A DNA stretch of 43,227 bases. It comes from Candidatus Nitrosopumilus sp. GTDB lineage: Archaea; Thermoproteota; Nitrososphaeria; Nitrososphaerales; Nitrosopumilaceae. The notes below the pieces were generated by a model, which made no database searches, was not told the DNA's origin, and saw nothing but the letters and a program-made list of their open reading frames with translations. The translations under genes were made by a program, and so were the position numbers. This document shows positions 31,751-40,088 of the stretch, piece after piece; positions within the stretch are counted from its first letter, which is position 1, and each line of letters opens with the position of its first letter. The stretch spans positions 1-43,227 of the forward strand of contig JAJCXK010000046.1 in NCBI GenBank assembly GCA_029263475.1. Reading direction: 5' to 3'.

Positions 31751-31882
31751 TTATTTCTATTTCCATTGGTCAATTGCCATTTCTTACTGTACAAGGTAAT
31801 TCTTGTACTGTTTTTATCATGAATGAATTACATGACAGATAATCTCACAAGAATATTAAAATTCAGGCAATTTTACCAAAAT
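31751..31882. other. Intergenic region with promoter only
   Basis: Between tRNA-Asp and the coiled-coil protein gene there is no further gene that I can support. TATTAAAAT near 31853-31861 is the probable TATA box of the following gene. Confidence 0.5.
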
Positions 31883-32602
31883 ATGATGTCTGAAGAGAAA
31901 AAAGATTCTGTGGTGGAAGAAAAGCCTACCGAGAATACAGCATCAGAGGGTTCTATCAAAGAAGATATCGATAAAGAGGAATCTGCAAAATCTGTAGATG
32001 AGACAAAAGCTGTATCTGGTGCATCTGAAAAAGCAGAGGCAGCAGCTAAAATGGCAGAAGAGGCAGAAATTGCTCTAAAAGAGGCCATGGCAAAGGTGGA
32101 ATCTGCAAAAGCAGTAGCTGAAGCAGCAGCAGAAGAAGAGTACAAAGCAATTGCAGCCGAAGTCAAGGCAGATGCTGCTAAAAAGTCAGATTATACGTTT
32201 AAGAGAAAAGGTGAGGAGATTTTTAGACGAGAAATGGGTGAGCCTGAGTTTTTCTTGGATAAAAAAGACAGATTCTTGCGACCAATATTGACCCCTGAAC
32301 AACAGGAATCTCTTACAAGAAAAGCAGAAACTCCACATGATCAAACTCCTGCATATGTTCCTGAACATGTTCTTAGTCCAGAGTTTGAAGGTGTTTCAAA
32401 TTATGAACGTGGTGTTGATTCATTTTTAGATGAACTGAAACAAAAAGTTGAAAAATTAAAAAATGATCCTGAATCTTCTGAAAAAGAAATACTGGAAACC
32501 GAAAATGAAATTACTTATTTGGAGTCATTACATGAAAATTTCTATATCGGAATGAATGTTTTCAGAACTGCTAGTGGTGGAAGGGACAAGGTCAAAAAAT
32601 AA
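31883..32602 (+). CDS. Ala/Glu/Lys-rich coiled-coil protein, upstream of hemA
   Basis: About 240 residues from the ATG pair at 31883. Residues 1-95 are low-complexity Ala/Glu/Lys and probably coiled coil or disordered (KAEAAAKMAEEAEIALKEAM). The C-terminal 140 residues look more specific (RRKGEEIF-like stretch, FFLDKKDRFLRPILTPEQQ, then SNYERGVDSFLDELKQKVEK). Family not recognised. A longer frame from 31823 was rejected because the TATA box at 31853 lies inside it. It is followed by hemA after only a short gap with a Shine-Dalgarno sequence, so co-transcription is likely. Confidence 0.65.
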   Translation: MMSEEKKDSVVEEKPTENTASEGSIKEDIDKEESAKSVDETKAVSGASEKAEAAAKMAEEAEIALKEAMAKVESAKAVAEAAAEEEYKAIAAEVKADAAKKSDYTFKRKGEEIFRREMGEPEFFLDKKDRFLRPILTPEQQESLTRKAETPHDQTPAYVPEHVLSPEFEGVSNYERGVDSFLDELKQKVEKLKNDPESSEKEILETENEITYLESLHENFYIGMNVFRTASGGRDKVKK

Positions 32603-32603
32603 T

Positions 32604-32608
32604 AGGTG
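32604..32608 (+). promoter_or_regulatory. Shine-Dalgarno site of hemA
   Basis: AGGTG lies six bases before ATG 32615 and just after the stop of the coiled-coil gene. It decides between the ATG and an upstream in-frame GTG at 32606 and implies translation from a polycistronic mRNA. Confidence 0.6.
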
Positions 32609-32614
32609 AATGGA

Positions 32615-33691
32615 ATGGGTCAGATATCTTTTGATGTGATGAATGCGAGAGTAACTTTCAAGAATATCCCTATACACGCGTTATCAAAATTCACGTTTAA
32701 GGATGTCAATGCAGCCTGTGAAGAGTTCAAAAAAATTCCCGGCGTTGATGAGTGTGTAATTATTCAAACGGCAAGCCGGGTGGAAATTTTTACAGTTAGC
32801 AATGTTGAAACTGATGATTCTCCTGATGCAAGACGAGCAGAAGGTAAGGCACTTGTATTAAATCAAATTAAAGATACTTGGGTATCATTGTCATCATTAG
32901 AGCAAATTGATATTGATCATTTTGATCAAACGCTTGAGCTCTACAAAGGCGATGATGTCTATTTGCATCTGTTGCGATTAGCTTCTGGATTGGATTCTGT
33001 TGTGGTAGGAAAACAAGAAGTCTTTGATGAGATCATTCTTTCTCATGCAAAAGCAAAGAGTGCTGGCTTATCTGGTCATGTTCTAAACAAGTTGTTTGAA
33101 AGTGTTATCCGTTTGGCGATTCGAATGAGGGATACCACTGGAATTTCAAAGGATGTAGTATCGTTAGGTGATGTTGCAGTAAAACTCGTTGAAGAGAAAG
33201 CGGGTCTTGATTCTAAAAAGAAGGTGTTGATTATTGGTACTGGTGAGCCTGCAGCGATGCTTGCAAAAACTTTGAACAAGAAAGATGTCGTCTTTGATGT
33301 GGCAAGCAGGGGCATTGAACGTGCTACTGGGTTTACCACTATTTTAGGTGGAACTCCTTTGGATTTCAATGATGTTTTGGCAGGATTTGATAAATATGAT
33401 ATTATTTTTGTTGCAACTACATCTGATTATTTCCTAATTACGTATGATAGAATTAGATTAGTCATGGAGGAAAAGAAAAAGGGTACGTTGATTTTGGATC
33501 TGTCTGATCCTAGAACTGTTGACGAAGGAATCACCGTGCTTCCTGGAATCAAATTATTGTTTAGAGATCAAGTTGCAGAAATTTTTGAAGAAAGCGTTAA
33601 AGCCAGATCTGGTGTTGTCCCCGCAGTGGAGAAGATTATTGAGAAAGAACTCCCGATTTTATCTGCTAGAATGAAAAGACTCGATAGTTAA
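32615..33691 (+). CDS. hemA: Glutamyl-tRNA reductase homologue lacking the catalytic Cys
   Basis: A 358-residue protein of the GluTR family (first step of haem/corrin synthesis from Glu-tRNA). Domain order fits: N-terminal catalytic domain, NAD(P) domain (KKVLIIGTGEPAAMLAKTL) and C-terminal dimerisation helix. LLRLASGLDSVVVGKQEVF matches the family's GLDS-x-V-x-G-E-x-Q-I, with Glu changed to Lys. The active-site motif T-C-N-R-x-E reads T-A-S-R-V-E, so the nucleophilic Cys is Ala53 (codon 32771-32773). A Cys at 47 is nearby. ATG 32615 is preferred over GTG 32606 because AGGTG (32604-32608) is a well-spaced Shine-Dalgarno site. Confidence 0.85.
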   Translation: MGQISFDVMNARVTFKNIPIHALSKFTFKDVNAACEEFKKIPGVDECVIIQTASRVEIFTVSNVETDDSPDARRAEGKALVLNQIKDTWVSLSSLEQIDIDHFDQTLELYKGDDVYLHLLRLASGLDSVVVGKQEVFDEIILSHAKAKSAGLSGHVLNKLFESVIRLAIRMRDTTGISKDVVSLGDVAVKLVEEKAGLDSKKKVLIIGTGEPAAMLAKTLNKKDVVFDVASRGIERATGFTTILGGTPLDFNDVLAGFDKYDIIFVATTSDYFLITYDRIRLVMEEKKKGTLILDLSDPRTVDEGITVLPGIKLLFRDQVAEIFEESVKARSGVVPAVEKIIEKELPILSARMKRLDS

Positions 33692-33696
33692 TTCTG

Positions 33697-33864
33697 TTAT
33701 AGGCCTTGTTTTCTTAAGAGAAACTGTGTAACTGCCTCTTTTGAATAATCAATTCCGTGTTCTTCTTCAGTGTGTTCCCTAAATTGGTCTATGACTTTTT
33801 CCATTTCACCCGCAGCTACAAAATCACATTCAAACCCATAATCATTGCACTTGAGTTTTGCCAT
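33697..33864 (-). CDS. DUF1059 family small protein 2
   Basis: A 55-residue paralogue of the DUF1059 gene at 5609-5785. It begins MAKLKCNDYGFECDFVAAGE, then MEKVIDQFREHTEEEHGID, keeping C-x-D-x-G-x-E-C-D-[FW] and the later His. An in-frame extension to 33900 (MWIFILIIF) was rejected because a TATATT-type box at about 33880-33890 lies inside it and the family begins at MAK. It converges on hemA with five bases between stops. Confidence 0.8.
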   Translation of the reverse strand: MAKLKCNDYGFECDFVAAGEMEKVIDQFREHTEEEHGIDYSKEAVTQFLLRKQGL

Positions 33865-33977
33865 GATTTTGGAAAAAATAATCAATATAAAAATCCACAC
33901 ATATGTAATCTAAAAGAAAAAAAATCTTTTCGTGTATATCTTAAAATTGAAACTTGTCGGTAACTGTTGCGATGCAA

Positions 33978-34820
33978 CTATCCGTATGATTCAAACTTGA
34001 TACCAAAACTTCCATCTGGCTTTTTTTCATGTTCTGTAACGAATCCTTTAGATTCTAAATGACCAATCACACCGTCAATCGTTCCTTGATATCCGCAGAT
34101 GTATATTATTGCGTTATCTGGACTTAGTTCTTCTCCTACCATTTCTTCTACTGGTGATAATTTAGTTTTTTTATCTGGCTTGAAAAATGATTCAACTCTT
34201 CCGACGTGACCATTCCATGATCTATTGAAGAATTCTTTTGGTCTGCTAATTGCAGCTCTGTATCTAAAGTTCCATTGATCTCTGCCTCTCTTCTCACTTT
34301 CTAATTCAAAATCAGTTAACAGACGTTTATAGCTCAATTCATCCACATAACTTGCACCATGAAGTATGATTACCTCTCGTTTGTCATTTACATCGTGAAA
34401 ATGTTTTGCAAATGCGATGAATGGTGCTAATCCTGTACCTCCACCTACACAAATCACTCTTCTATTGTCTTTTTTTCCACTTGGTAATGTGTCACTAATT
34501 TGTAATGCTGCTCCCGTTGGATCTCCAAGGGCTACTTCATCACCAACACTGAGATAGAATAATTCTGTAGTAACACGGCCAGGAAGTGGCTTTCTTACCC
34601 ATCTAATGACAAATTCAAAATAGTCTCTATTTTCTGCATGTGATGCAATTGAATATGCTCTTCTGACCACTTTTTTTTCTGCAGGGATGGGGAGACCTAT
34701 TGTCAAAAATTGACCAGTTTTATATTCGGGCATTCCATTTTCTGGAACTAATCGTATGATTACTAGATCCTCTTTGAGCAACTCCCTATAGACGACCTTT
34801 GCTTTCATCTCAGTTACCAT
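33978..34820 (-). CDS. Ferredoxin-NADP reductase family protein 2
   Basis: A 280-residue paralogue of the gene at 22816-23661. The FAD motif RRAYSIASHAENRDYFEF, PGRVTTELF, ICVGGGTGLAPFIAF-like loop and YICGYQGTIDGVIGHL are all present, and both proteins end in ESYG. Differences lie mainly in the adenosine side (WLKPTGRAL in 1, LGDPTGAAL in 2), suggesting different nucleotide or partner preference. ATG 34820 is chosen because a TATTTTTATCC box sits about 30 bases ahead; the frame extends to 34883. Confidence 0.9.
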   Translation of the reverse strand: MVTEMKAKVVYRELLKEDLVIIRLVPENGMPEYKTGQFLTIGLPIPAEKKVVRRAYSIASHAENRDYFEFVIRWVRKPLPGRVTTELFYLSVGDEVALGDPTGAALQISDTLPSGKKDNRRVICVGGGTGLAPFIAFAKHFHDVNDKREVIILHGASYVDELSYKRLLTDFELESEKRGRDQWNFRYRAAISRPKEFFNRSWNGHVGRVESFFKPDKKTKLSPVEEMVGEELSPDNAIIYICGYQGTIDGVIGHLESKGFVTEHEKKPDGSFGIKFESYG

Positions 34821-34950
34821 ACAAGATGTTTTTTCTTGACTTTGGATAAAAATATTTCTGTCATAAACCATCCTAAAATCCAATAATCGCTCAAAATTAT
34901 GGAGTAAACCCTGAAATTGTCATAAAAGTGTGTTATCGTGTGTGATTAAC

Positions 34951-35751
34951 TTACTGATCAATTTGTGACATTATTTCATCAAGAATTTTTTGGTTTGCAG
35001 CTGCAATAAAGGAAACTCTCGTTTTATAGCTGAGATCCGTATCAAGAGGTTTCAAGTCTGTATCTAACAGTAAGCCTCCTGCCTCTTTTACAATCACGTA
35101 ACCTGCCGCAATATCTTGAATCCTAATTTTGTCTCTCAAATCAATAAAAATATCCATCACTCCCCTTGCAAACATTGCCATTTCTAGCGCATTGGCACCA
35201 AAATGTCTAGTGTGATTATGATTTTCAAAAATTGGATGCAGTTTGTTCATTAATTCAATGGATGAACCGGATGTGTTAATTCCAACTATTTTGTAGACTG
35301 GATCTTTTTTGTGAACTTTGATTTGCTTATCGTTAAAAAATGCCCCTTTATTTTTTGATGCCCAATACATGTCACCATTTGAAAGATCTGTGATCACTCC
35401 ATCTGTAATTGAACTAAGTCTATTTTCAGTTGCAAAAGCTAACGAGCTACAGAAAAAAGGAACGCCTCTAACGGCATTTGCCGAACCGTCAATTGCATCC
35501 ATAATTACAAATCCTTTTGGTTTATCTGACAATTCAACTCGACCACATTCTTCGCCTAATACTATACACTCAAAATTAATTTCTTTGAGATAATCTAGAA
35601 CTGTTTTTTCAGCAACAATGTCGATGTTCCTTGAAGTGTCTCCACCTGCACCTATGCCAAAATCACCTGCTGCAGCATCTGTTCCTGCAAGATCTTTCAC
35701 ATTTTCATAAATCCTGTTTGAAGCTTCACGCAGAATTTCGATTATGTCCAT
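34951..35751 (-). CDS. Inositol monophosphatase/fructose-bisphosphatase family protein
   Basis: A 266-residue Mg-dependent sugar phosphatase. The metal site is ECIVLGEECGRVEL and VIMDAIDGSANAVRGVPFF (D-x-I-D-G-S/T), and the C-terminal site is KIRIQDIAAGYVIVKEAGGL. Archaeal members often act on both inositol-1-phosphate and fructose-1,6-bisphosphate; the choice cannot be made from sequence. It stands alone, divergent from the unknown-RfcL operon. Confidence 0.9.
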   Translation of the reverse strand: MDIIEILREASNRIYENVKDLAGTDAAAGDFGIGAGGDTSRNIDIVAEKTVLDYLKEINFECIVLGEECGRVELSDKPKGFVIMDAIDGSANAVRGVPFFCSSLAFATENRLSSITDGVITDLSNGDMYWASKNKGAFFNDKQIKVHKKDPVYKIVGINTSGSSIELMNKLHPIFENHNHTRHFGANALEMAMFARGVMDIFIDLRDKIRIQDIAAGYVIVKEAGGLLLDTDLKPLDTDLSYKTRVSFIAAANQKILDEIMSQIDQ

Positions 35752-35834
35752 GTTGTAAAACTGACTATTCGTAATTTAAGTGAAGAAAATATTTGGTTTG
35801 AAAGCATAAATAACAACAAAGAAGATTAACGTTT

Positions 35835-36958
35835 GTGAGTGGTAAAGATCAATCTGTAATTAGTAAAGAAGCTTTGATGAGCACTAAACCTGGAAAACAG
35901 ATTATGAAGCAAGCACTGTTCAAATCAAAAGGTTACAAGTTATTTAATAAATACAAAGAAGAAACTGAAAGTCAATTTCCAAATTTTGCAGAAAGATTTG
36001 CTAAGGGATTACTTGCTGAAATAAAATCCGATACAAACCCCAATGCAACCCAACAATCCTTTGGAAATGAAGTTGGTTCAACTGAAATCATACTCAATGC
36101 ATCGGAAATTGAGCCTATAAAATCAAAATTGGAAAGTCTTGAAGTAATTCAAGATAGAGTAAATCGAATTTTAAACTCAAATTTCGTTAAAATGACATTT
36201 CCTGTCTTTAATGGATTATTTGATGCTGCTGCAGAATATTCTGGAAGGGATGATCCACAATTAAAACAGGACATGGTTGAAGGCCACATTCTTGCAATTG
36301 ATCTAAGTGAACCGATGGATAGAATTGTAGATAAAGATGAGGATTTAGAATTTCTTGATGACTACAAATTAATGAATCCATACATACTGAAGCTAGCAAG
36401 AGATAAAATTTCAAAGGGTGGAGAACAAGTTCTTAAAGAATTTGAGGCAGGATTTGAGGATGCAAGAATTGGACAATACCTAGATGAAAAATTGAAATCA
36501 AAACCAACAGAGATCACTGACGAAGAAATGACTCTGTCTTACAAAAAATATCGCGCTGTAATGGGAACTGCTGGACGAAATATGGCTTTGGCAGAAAGAC
36601 CGTTGGGAGAAATTTTCTATTTGGGTATGGCAAGAGCTGCTGAGGGTGTTGGATGTGGAAATGAAATTGAAGATTCAATTAAGAATGGTTTTGTCAAGAT
36701 ACCTTCTTGGCCCCTATATTACTCATTATTGGCTAACGATGTAAAAAAAGGATTTGATGTTACTTTGGAGAAAAGTAGTTTGTATTTACAAGATGCCAGA
36801 TTAACTCTTGAATTACTACCTGATGACTTTTCTCATAAGGAGTTTTTAGAATTTTTATTTTTAACCGTAGATCATTACAATCAATTCTGGTTCAACAAAT
36901 TACAAAAAGCGGATAAATGGTCTGAGTTTACTTCCAAACTTCCCAAGTGATTTCATTG
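35835..36958 (+). CDS. Hypothetical protein coupled to rfcL
   Basis: Frame 35835-36950, 371 residues, starting with a GTG (MSGKDQSVISKEAL). It is soluble, largely helical, with no recognised motif. The N-terminal part (LMSTKPGKQIMKQALFKSKG) is basic; the middle has a conserved-looking GTAGRNMALAERPLGEIFYL and the end FWFNKLQKADKWSEFTSK. Its stop lies just ahead of the rfcL ATG and overlaps a possible GTG start of rfcL by GTGA, so a role linked to clamp loading or DNA metabolism is plausible but unproven. The end coordinate here includes the eight bases before the rfcL ATG; the stop codon itself is at 36948-36950. Confidence 0.7.
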
Positions 36959-38116
36959 ATGTGGTCTGAAAAATATCGACCTCAGATTATCTCTGATATG
37001 GTTGGAAATGAAGATGCACGAGCTGCAATTGTTGAATGGTTTGTTAAATGGAAAAAGGGCACCAAACCATTACTTTTGGTGGGTCCTCCTGGAATAGGAA
37101 AAACCACCATGGCTTATCTTATGGCAGAGCAATTTGGATATGATATGATTGGACTCAACGCCAGTGATGTTCGGAGTAAATCTAGAATAAATGAAATTCT
37201 CGTTCCTGTATTGAGCAATGTGAGTGTTTTGGGAACTCCTATGATCTTTGTAGATGAGGTTGATGGAATTCATGGTCGCAGTGATTACGGTGGCGCATCT
37301 GCGCTGGTAGATATTCTGAAAGAACCTACGGTACCAATTGTTCTTGCTGCCAATGATGACACATCAGATAAAATGAAAAGTGTCAAAAAAGCAGTCAAAA
37401 TCATTCATTTCAAAAAAATCCCGCCTAGACTATTGAGGGTTTATCTTGAAAGTATTTTAAAAAAACAATGTGCAAAATTGAGTCCTGGTTATTTGATCAA
37501 GGTAATTGATAAATCAAAAGGAGACATACGGTCAATGATTAATTTTGCACAATCTTTGGTAACTGGGTTTAACCCTCAAACTGACCGTTCTTTTGAAAGA
37601 ATTAATGTTGAAGATGGTGTGAATGCCTTTTTTAAAGCAAATTCTATTGAGGAGGCCAGAAGTGTTTTGTATTCTATGCAAATTGATCCCCGAGAAAAGA
37701 TTAATGCGTTTTATTCTAGCATCATTACAAGCGATTTAGATAACTCTTCACTTGCAAAGTATTTGGAAAGCATATCTGAGGCTGATTTGCTTTTTGGAAG
37801 AATAATGAAAACTCAGAATTGGAGATTACTGCGCTACCTAAATGATATTCTAATTAAATTATATCAAAACGATGAAAGAATACGATATGCTCAATACAAT
37901 CTTTCTTGGCCATTACTCAATAGAATTCGCTGGGATGGCGCAAAAATAAAATCCCTGTCATCTGTTATGGCAAAAAAACTTCACATGTCATCCAGTGCTT
38001 TTGTAACTCTATGTTTTCCTTTCGTTTTGTGGTGCATTAAAAATAAAACTTTGGAATTAGAATTGGAAGAAACTTTTGGCGATGTTATTGAAAAGGAGCT
38101 GAAACTAATATCTTGA
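36959..38116 (+). CDS. rfcL: Replication factor C large subunit
   Basis: From ATG 36959 the product is 385 residues. The RFC box is MWSEKYRPQIISDMVG, Walker A is VGPPGIGKTTMAYL, Walker B is FVDEVDGIHG, and ALVDILKEPTVPIVLAAND and the collar follow. The SRC motif typical of small subunits is absent, as expected for the large one. It is shorter than RfcL proteins with a long C-terminal PIP tail, so the PCNA contact must be elsewhere. A GTG at 36947 is an alternative start. The stop overlaps the zinc protein start by four bases. Confidence 0.93.
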   Translation: MWSEKYRPQIISDMVGNEDARAAIVEWFVKWKKGTKPLLLVGPPGIGKTTMAYLMAEQFGYDMIGLNASDVRSKSRINEILVPVLSNVSVLGTPMIFVDEVDGIHGRSDYGGASALVDILKEPTVPIVLAANDDTSDKMKSVKKAVKIIHFKKIPPRLLRVYLESILKKQCAKLSPGYLIKVIDKSKGDIRSMINFAQSLVTGFNPQTDRSFERINVEDGVNAFFKANSIEEARSVLYSMQIDPREKINAFYSSIITSDLDNSSLAKYLESISEADLLFGRIMKTQNWRLLRYLNDILIKLYQNDERIRYAQYNLSWPLLNRIRWDGAKIKSLSSVMAKKLHMSSSAFVTLCFPFVLWCIKNKTLELELEETFGDVIEKELKLIS

Positions 38117-38424
38117 GCTGGCGAAAGATACCAATGAAATTTCCAGGTACGTGCATAGTTTGTAATGAAAAAATAGATGTAAATGAAATCGGCTTGTGGG
38201 CAAAAGGACTGGGAGTAAAACATGAAAAATGTGCTCAAGTCAACGAACTACGGTGCATAGTATGTGGTTCATCCGCTGGCTGTCCTCAATGTGAATTCCA
38301 GGATAATTGTGATATTCCTAATGTATCACAACTATGCATCTGCAAGAAATGTGGTGAGGAAAAGGATGCTTTTAACTCGTATCTGAAATCAACAAATAAG
38401 AAATTTCCACTTGTTAACTCTTAA
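38113..38424 (+). CDS. Small zinc-binding hypothetical protein
   Basis: A 103-residue protein with several Cys pairs: CIVCNEKID, KHEKCAQ, CIVCGSSAGCPQCEFQDNC, and CICKKCGEEKD. Two or three zinc sites are likely. The start is TTG at 38113, overlapping the rfcL stop (TTGA); ATG 38134 (MKFPGTC) is an alternative. The operon unknown-rfcL-zinc protein suggests a replication or repair accessory role. No known family was recognised. Confidence 0.7.
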   Translation: MSWRKIPMKFPGTCIVCNEKIDVNEIGLWAKGLGVKHEKCAQVNELRCIVCGSSAGCPQCEFQDNCDIPNVSQLCICKKCGEEKDAFNSYLKSTNKKFPLVNS

Positions 38425-38537
38425 AGTTCTAAAAAATATATAAAAAAATTGAAATTTCTGGATTTCACAAAAATTTTACATTTTACGATTTTAAAATTAA
38501 ATTAATATATGAAAACATTATGCTCTAAAGTGTAGTT

Positions 38538-40085
38538 ATGCATTCTGAAAAGATTGACACATATTCTGAAACAAGGAATACTGCATTACAAGGTGGTGGA
38601 CAAGAACGAGTTGAGGCCCAACATAATAAAGGCAAGTTAACCGCTCGTGAAAGAATCAGTCTTCTACTTGATGAGGGCACTTTTACTGAAATTGATCCAT
38701 TAACCACGCATCATTATCACGAATATGATATGCAGAAAAAGAAATTCTTTACAGATGGTGTAATTGGAGGATATGGGAATGTAGATGGCAGACAAGTCTT
38801 TGTTTTCGCTTATGATTTTACCGTACTTGGAGGAACTTTGAGTCAGATGGGGGCAAAAAAAATCTGTAAACTAATGGATCATGCAGTTCAAACAGGATGT
38901 CCTATTGTTGGAGTCATGGATTCTGGTGGGGCTAGAATTCAAGAGGGAATTATGAGTCTTGATGGGTTTGCTGATATATTTTATCATAATCAATTAGCTT
39001 CTGGTGTGATTCCTCAAATCACTGCAAGTATCGGTCCCTCTGCAGGTGGCTCCGTTTATTCACCTGCAATGACTGATTTTGTAATTATGGTTGAAAAGGT
39101 TGGATCCATGTTTGTCACGGGACCTGATGTAGTCAAAACTGTCTTGGGTGAGGAAGTCTCATCTGAAGATCTTGGCGGTGCGATGACTCATGGCTCAAAA
39201 AGTGGGGTTGCACATTTTGTGGCTCAAAATGAGTACGAATGTATGGATTATATCAAAAAACTAATTTCATATTTGCCTCAAAATAATACCGAAGCTCCGC
39301 CAAAAATTGAAACTGATGATGATCCAAACAGAATGGATCATAATTTGATAAATGTTATTCCTGAAAACCCGTTGCAACCATATGATATGAAGGAAATCAT
39401 TAATTCAATTGTTGATGATCATGAATTCTTTGAAGTACATGAATTGTTTGCTCCAAATATCATAGTTGGATATGGTAGAATGAATGGTAAAGTTGTAGGG
39501 ATCGTTGCAAATCAACCTATTCATCTTGCAGGAGCACTTGACATCGATTCATCAAACAAAGCTGCACGCTTCATTCGATTCTGTGATTCATTTAATGTCC
39601 CAATTATTACTTTGGTTGATACTCCTGGATACATGCCGGGTTCTAATCAGGAACACAATGGAATCATCAGACATGGTAGTAAGTTACTTTACGCATATTG
39701 TGAAGCGACTGTTCCTCGAATTACTCTGGTTATTGGTAAAGCATATGGTGGTGCATACATTGCAATGGGCAGTAAAAATCTCAGAACTGATATTAATTAT
39801 GCGTGGCCAACTGCTAGATGTGCTGTATTGGGTGGCGAGGCTGCAGTAAAAATCATGTATAGACGAGATCTTGGTGAATCTGAAAATCCCGAAGAACTCA
39901 AGAAACAACTAGTTGATGAATTTGCAGAAAAATTTGAAAATCCTTATGTTGCGGCATCCCATGGAACCGTAGACAATGTTATTGATCCTTCTGAAACAAG
40001 ACCTATGCTGATTAAAGCACTTGAAATGCTCGAAAATAAAAGAGTAAAACAACTACCAAGAAAACATGGAAATATCAATTTGTGA
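38538..40085 (+). CDS. pccB: Acetyl-CoA/propionyl-CoA carboxylase, carboxyltransferase subunit
   Basis: A 515-residue carboxyltransferase. The N-terminal half has GKLTARERISLLLDEGTFTE, GGARIQEGIMSLDGF and GPSAGGSVYSPAMTDF; the C-terminal half has VDTPGYMPGSNQEHNGIIRH and YGGAYIAMGSKNL, where the acyl-CoA and carboxybiotin bind. In ammonia-oxidising archaea this enzyme carboxylates acetyl-CoA and propionyl-CoA in the 3HP/4HB carbon-fixation cycle. The biotin carboxylase and carrier genes follow within a few bases. The preceding intergenic stretch is A/T-rich and carries its promoter. Confidence 0.95.
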   Translation: MHSEKIDTYSETRNTALQGGGQERVEAQHNKGKLTARERISLLLDEGTFTEIDPLTTHHYHEYDMQKKKFFTDGVIGGYGNVDGRQVFVFAYDFTVLGGTLSQMGAKKICKLMDHAVQTGCPIVGVMDSGGARIQEGIMSLDGFADIFYHNQLASGVIPQITASIGPSAGGSVYSPAMTDFVIMVEKVGSMFVTGPDVVKTVLGEEVSSEDLGGAMTHGSKSGVAHFVAQNEYECMDYIKKLISYLPQNNTEAPPKIETDDDPNRMDHNLINVIPENPLQPYDMKEIINSIVDDHEFFEVHELFAPNIIVGYGRMNGKVVGIVANQPIHLAGALDIDSSNKAARFIRFCDSFNVPIITLVDTPGYMPGSNQEHNGIIRHGSKLLYAYCEATVPRITLVIGKAYGGAYIAMGSKNLRTDINYAWPTARCAVLGGEAAVKIMYRRDLGESENPEELKKQLVDEFAEKFENPYVAASHGTVDNVIDPSETRPMLIKALEMLENKRVKQLPRKHGNINL

Positions 40086-40088
40086 TAA

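Noticed and set aside
31873..32166. 97-residue minus-strand Ala/Ser-rich frame
   Set aside because: Antisense shadow of the Ala/Glu/Lys coiled-coil; no promoter or conserved motif.
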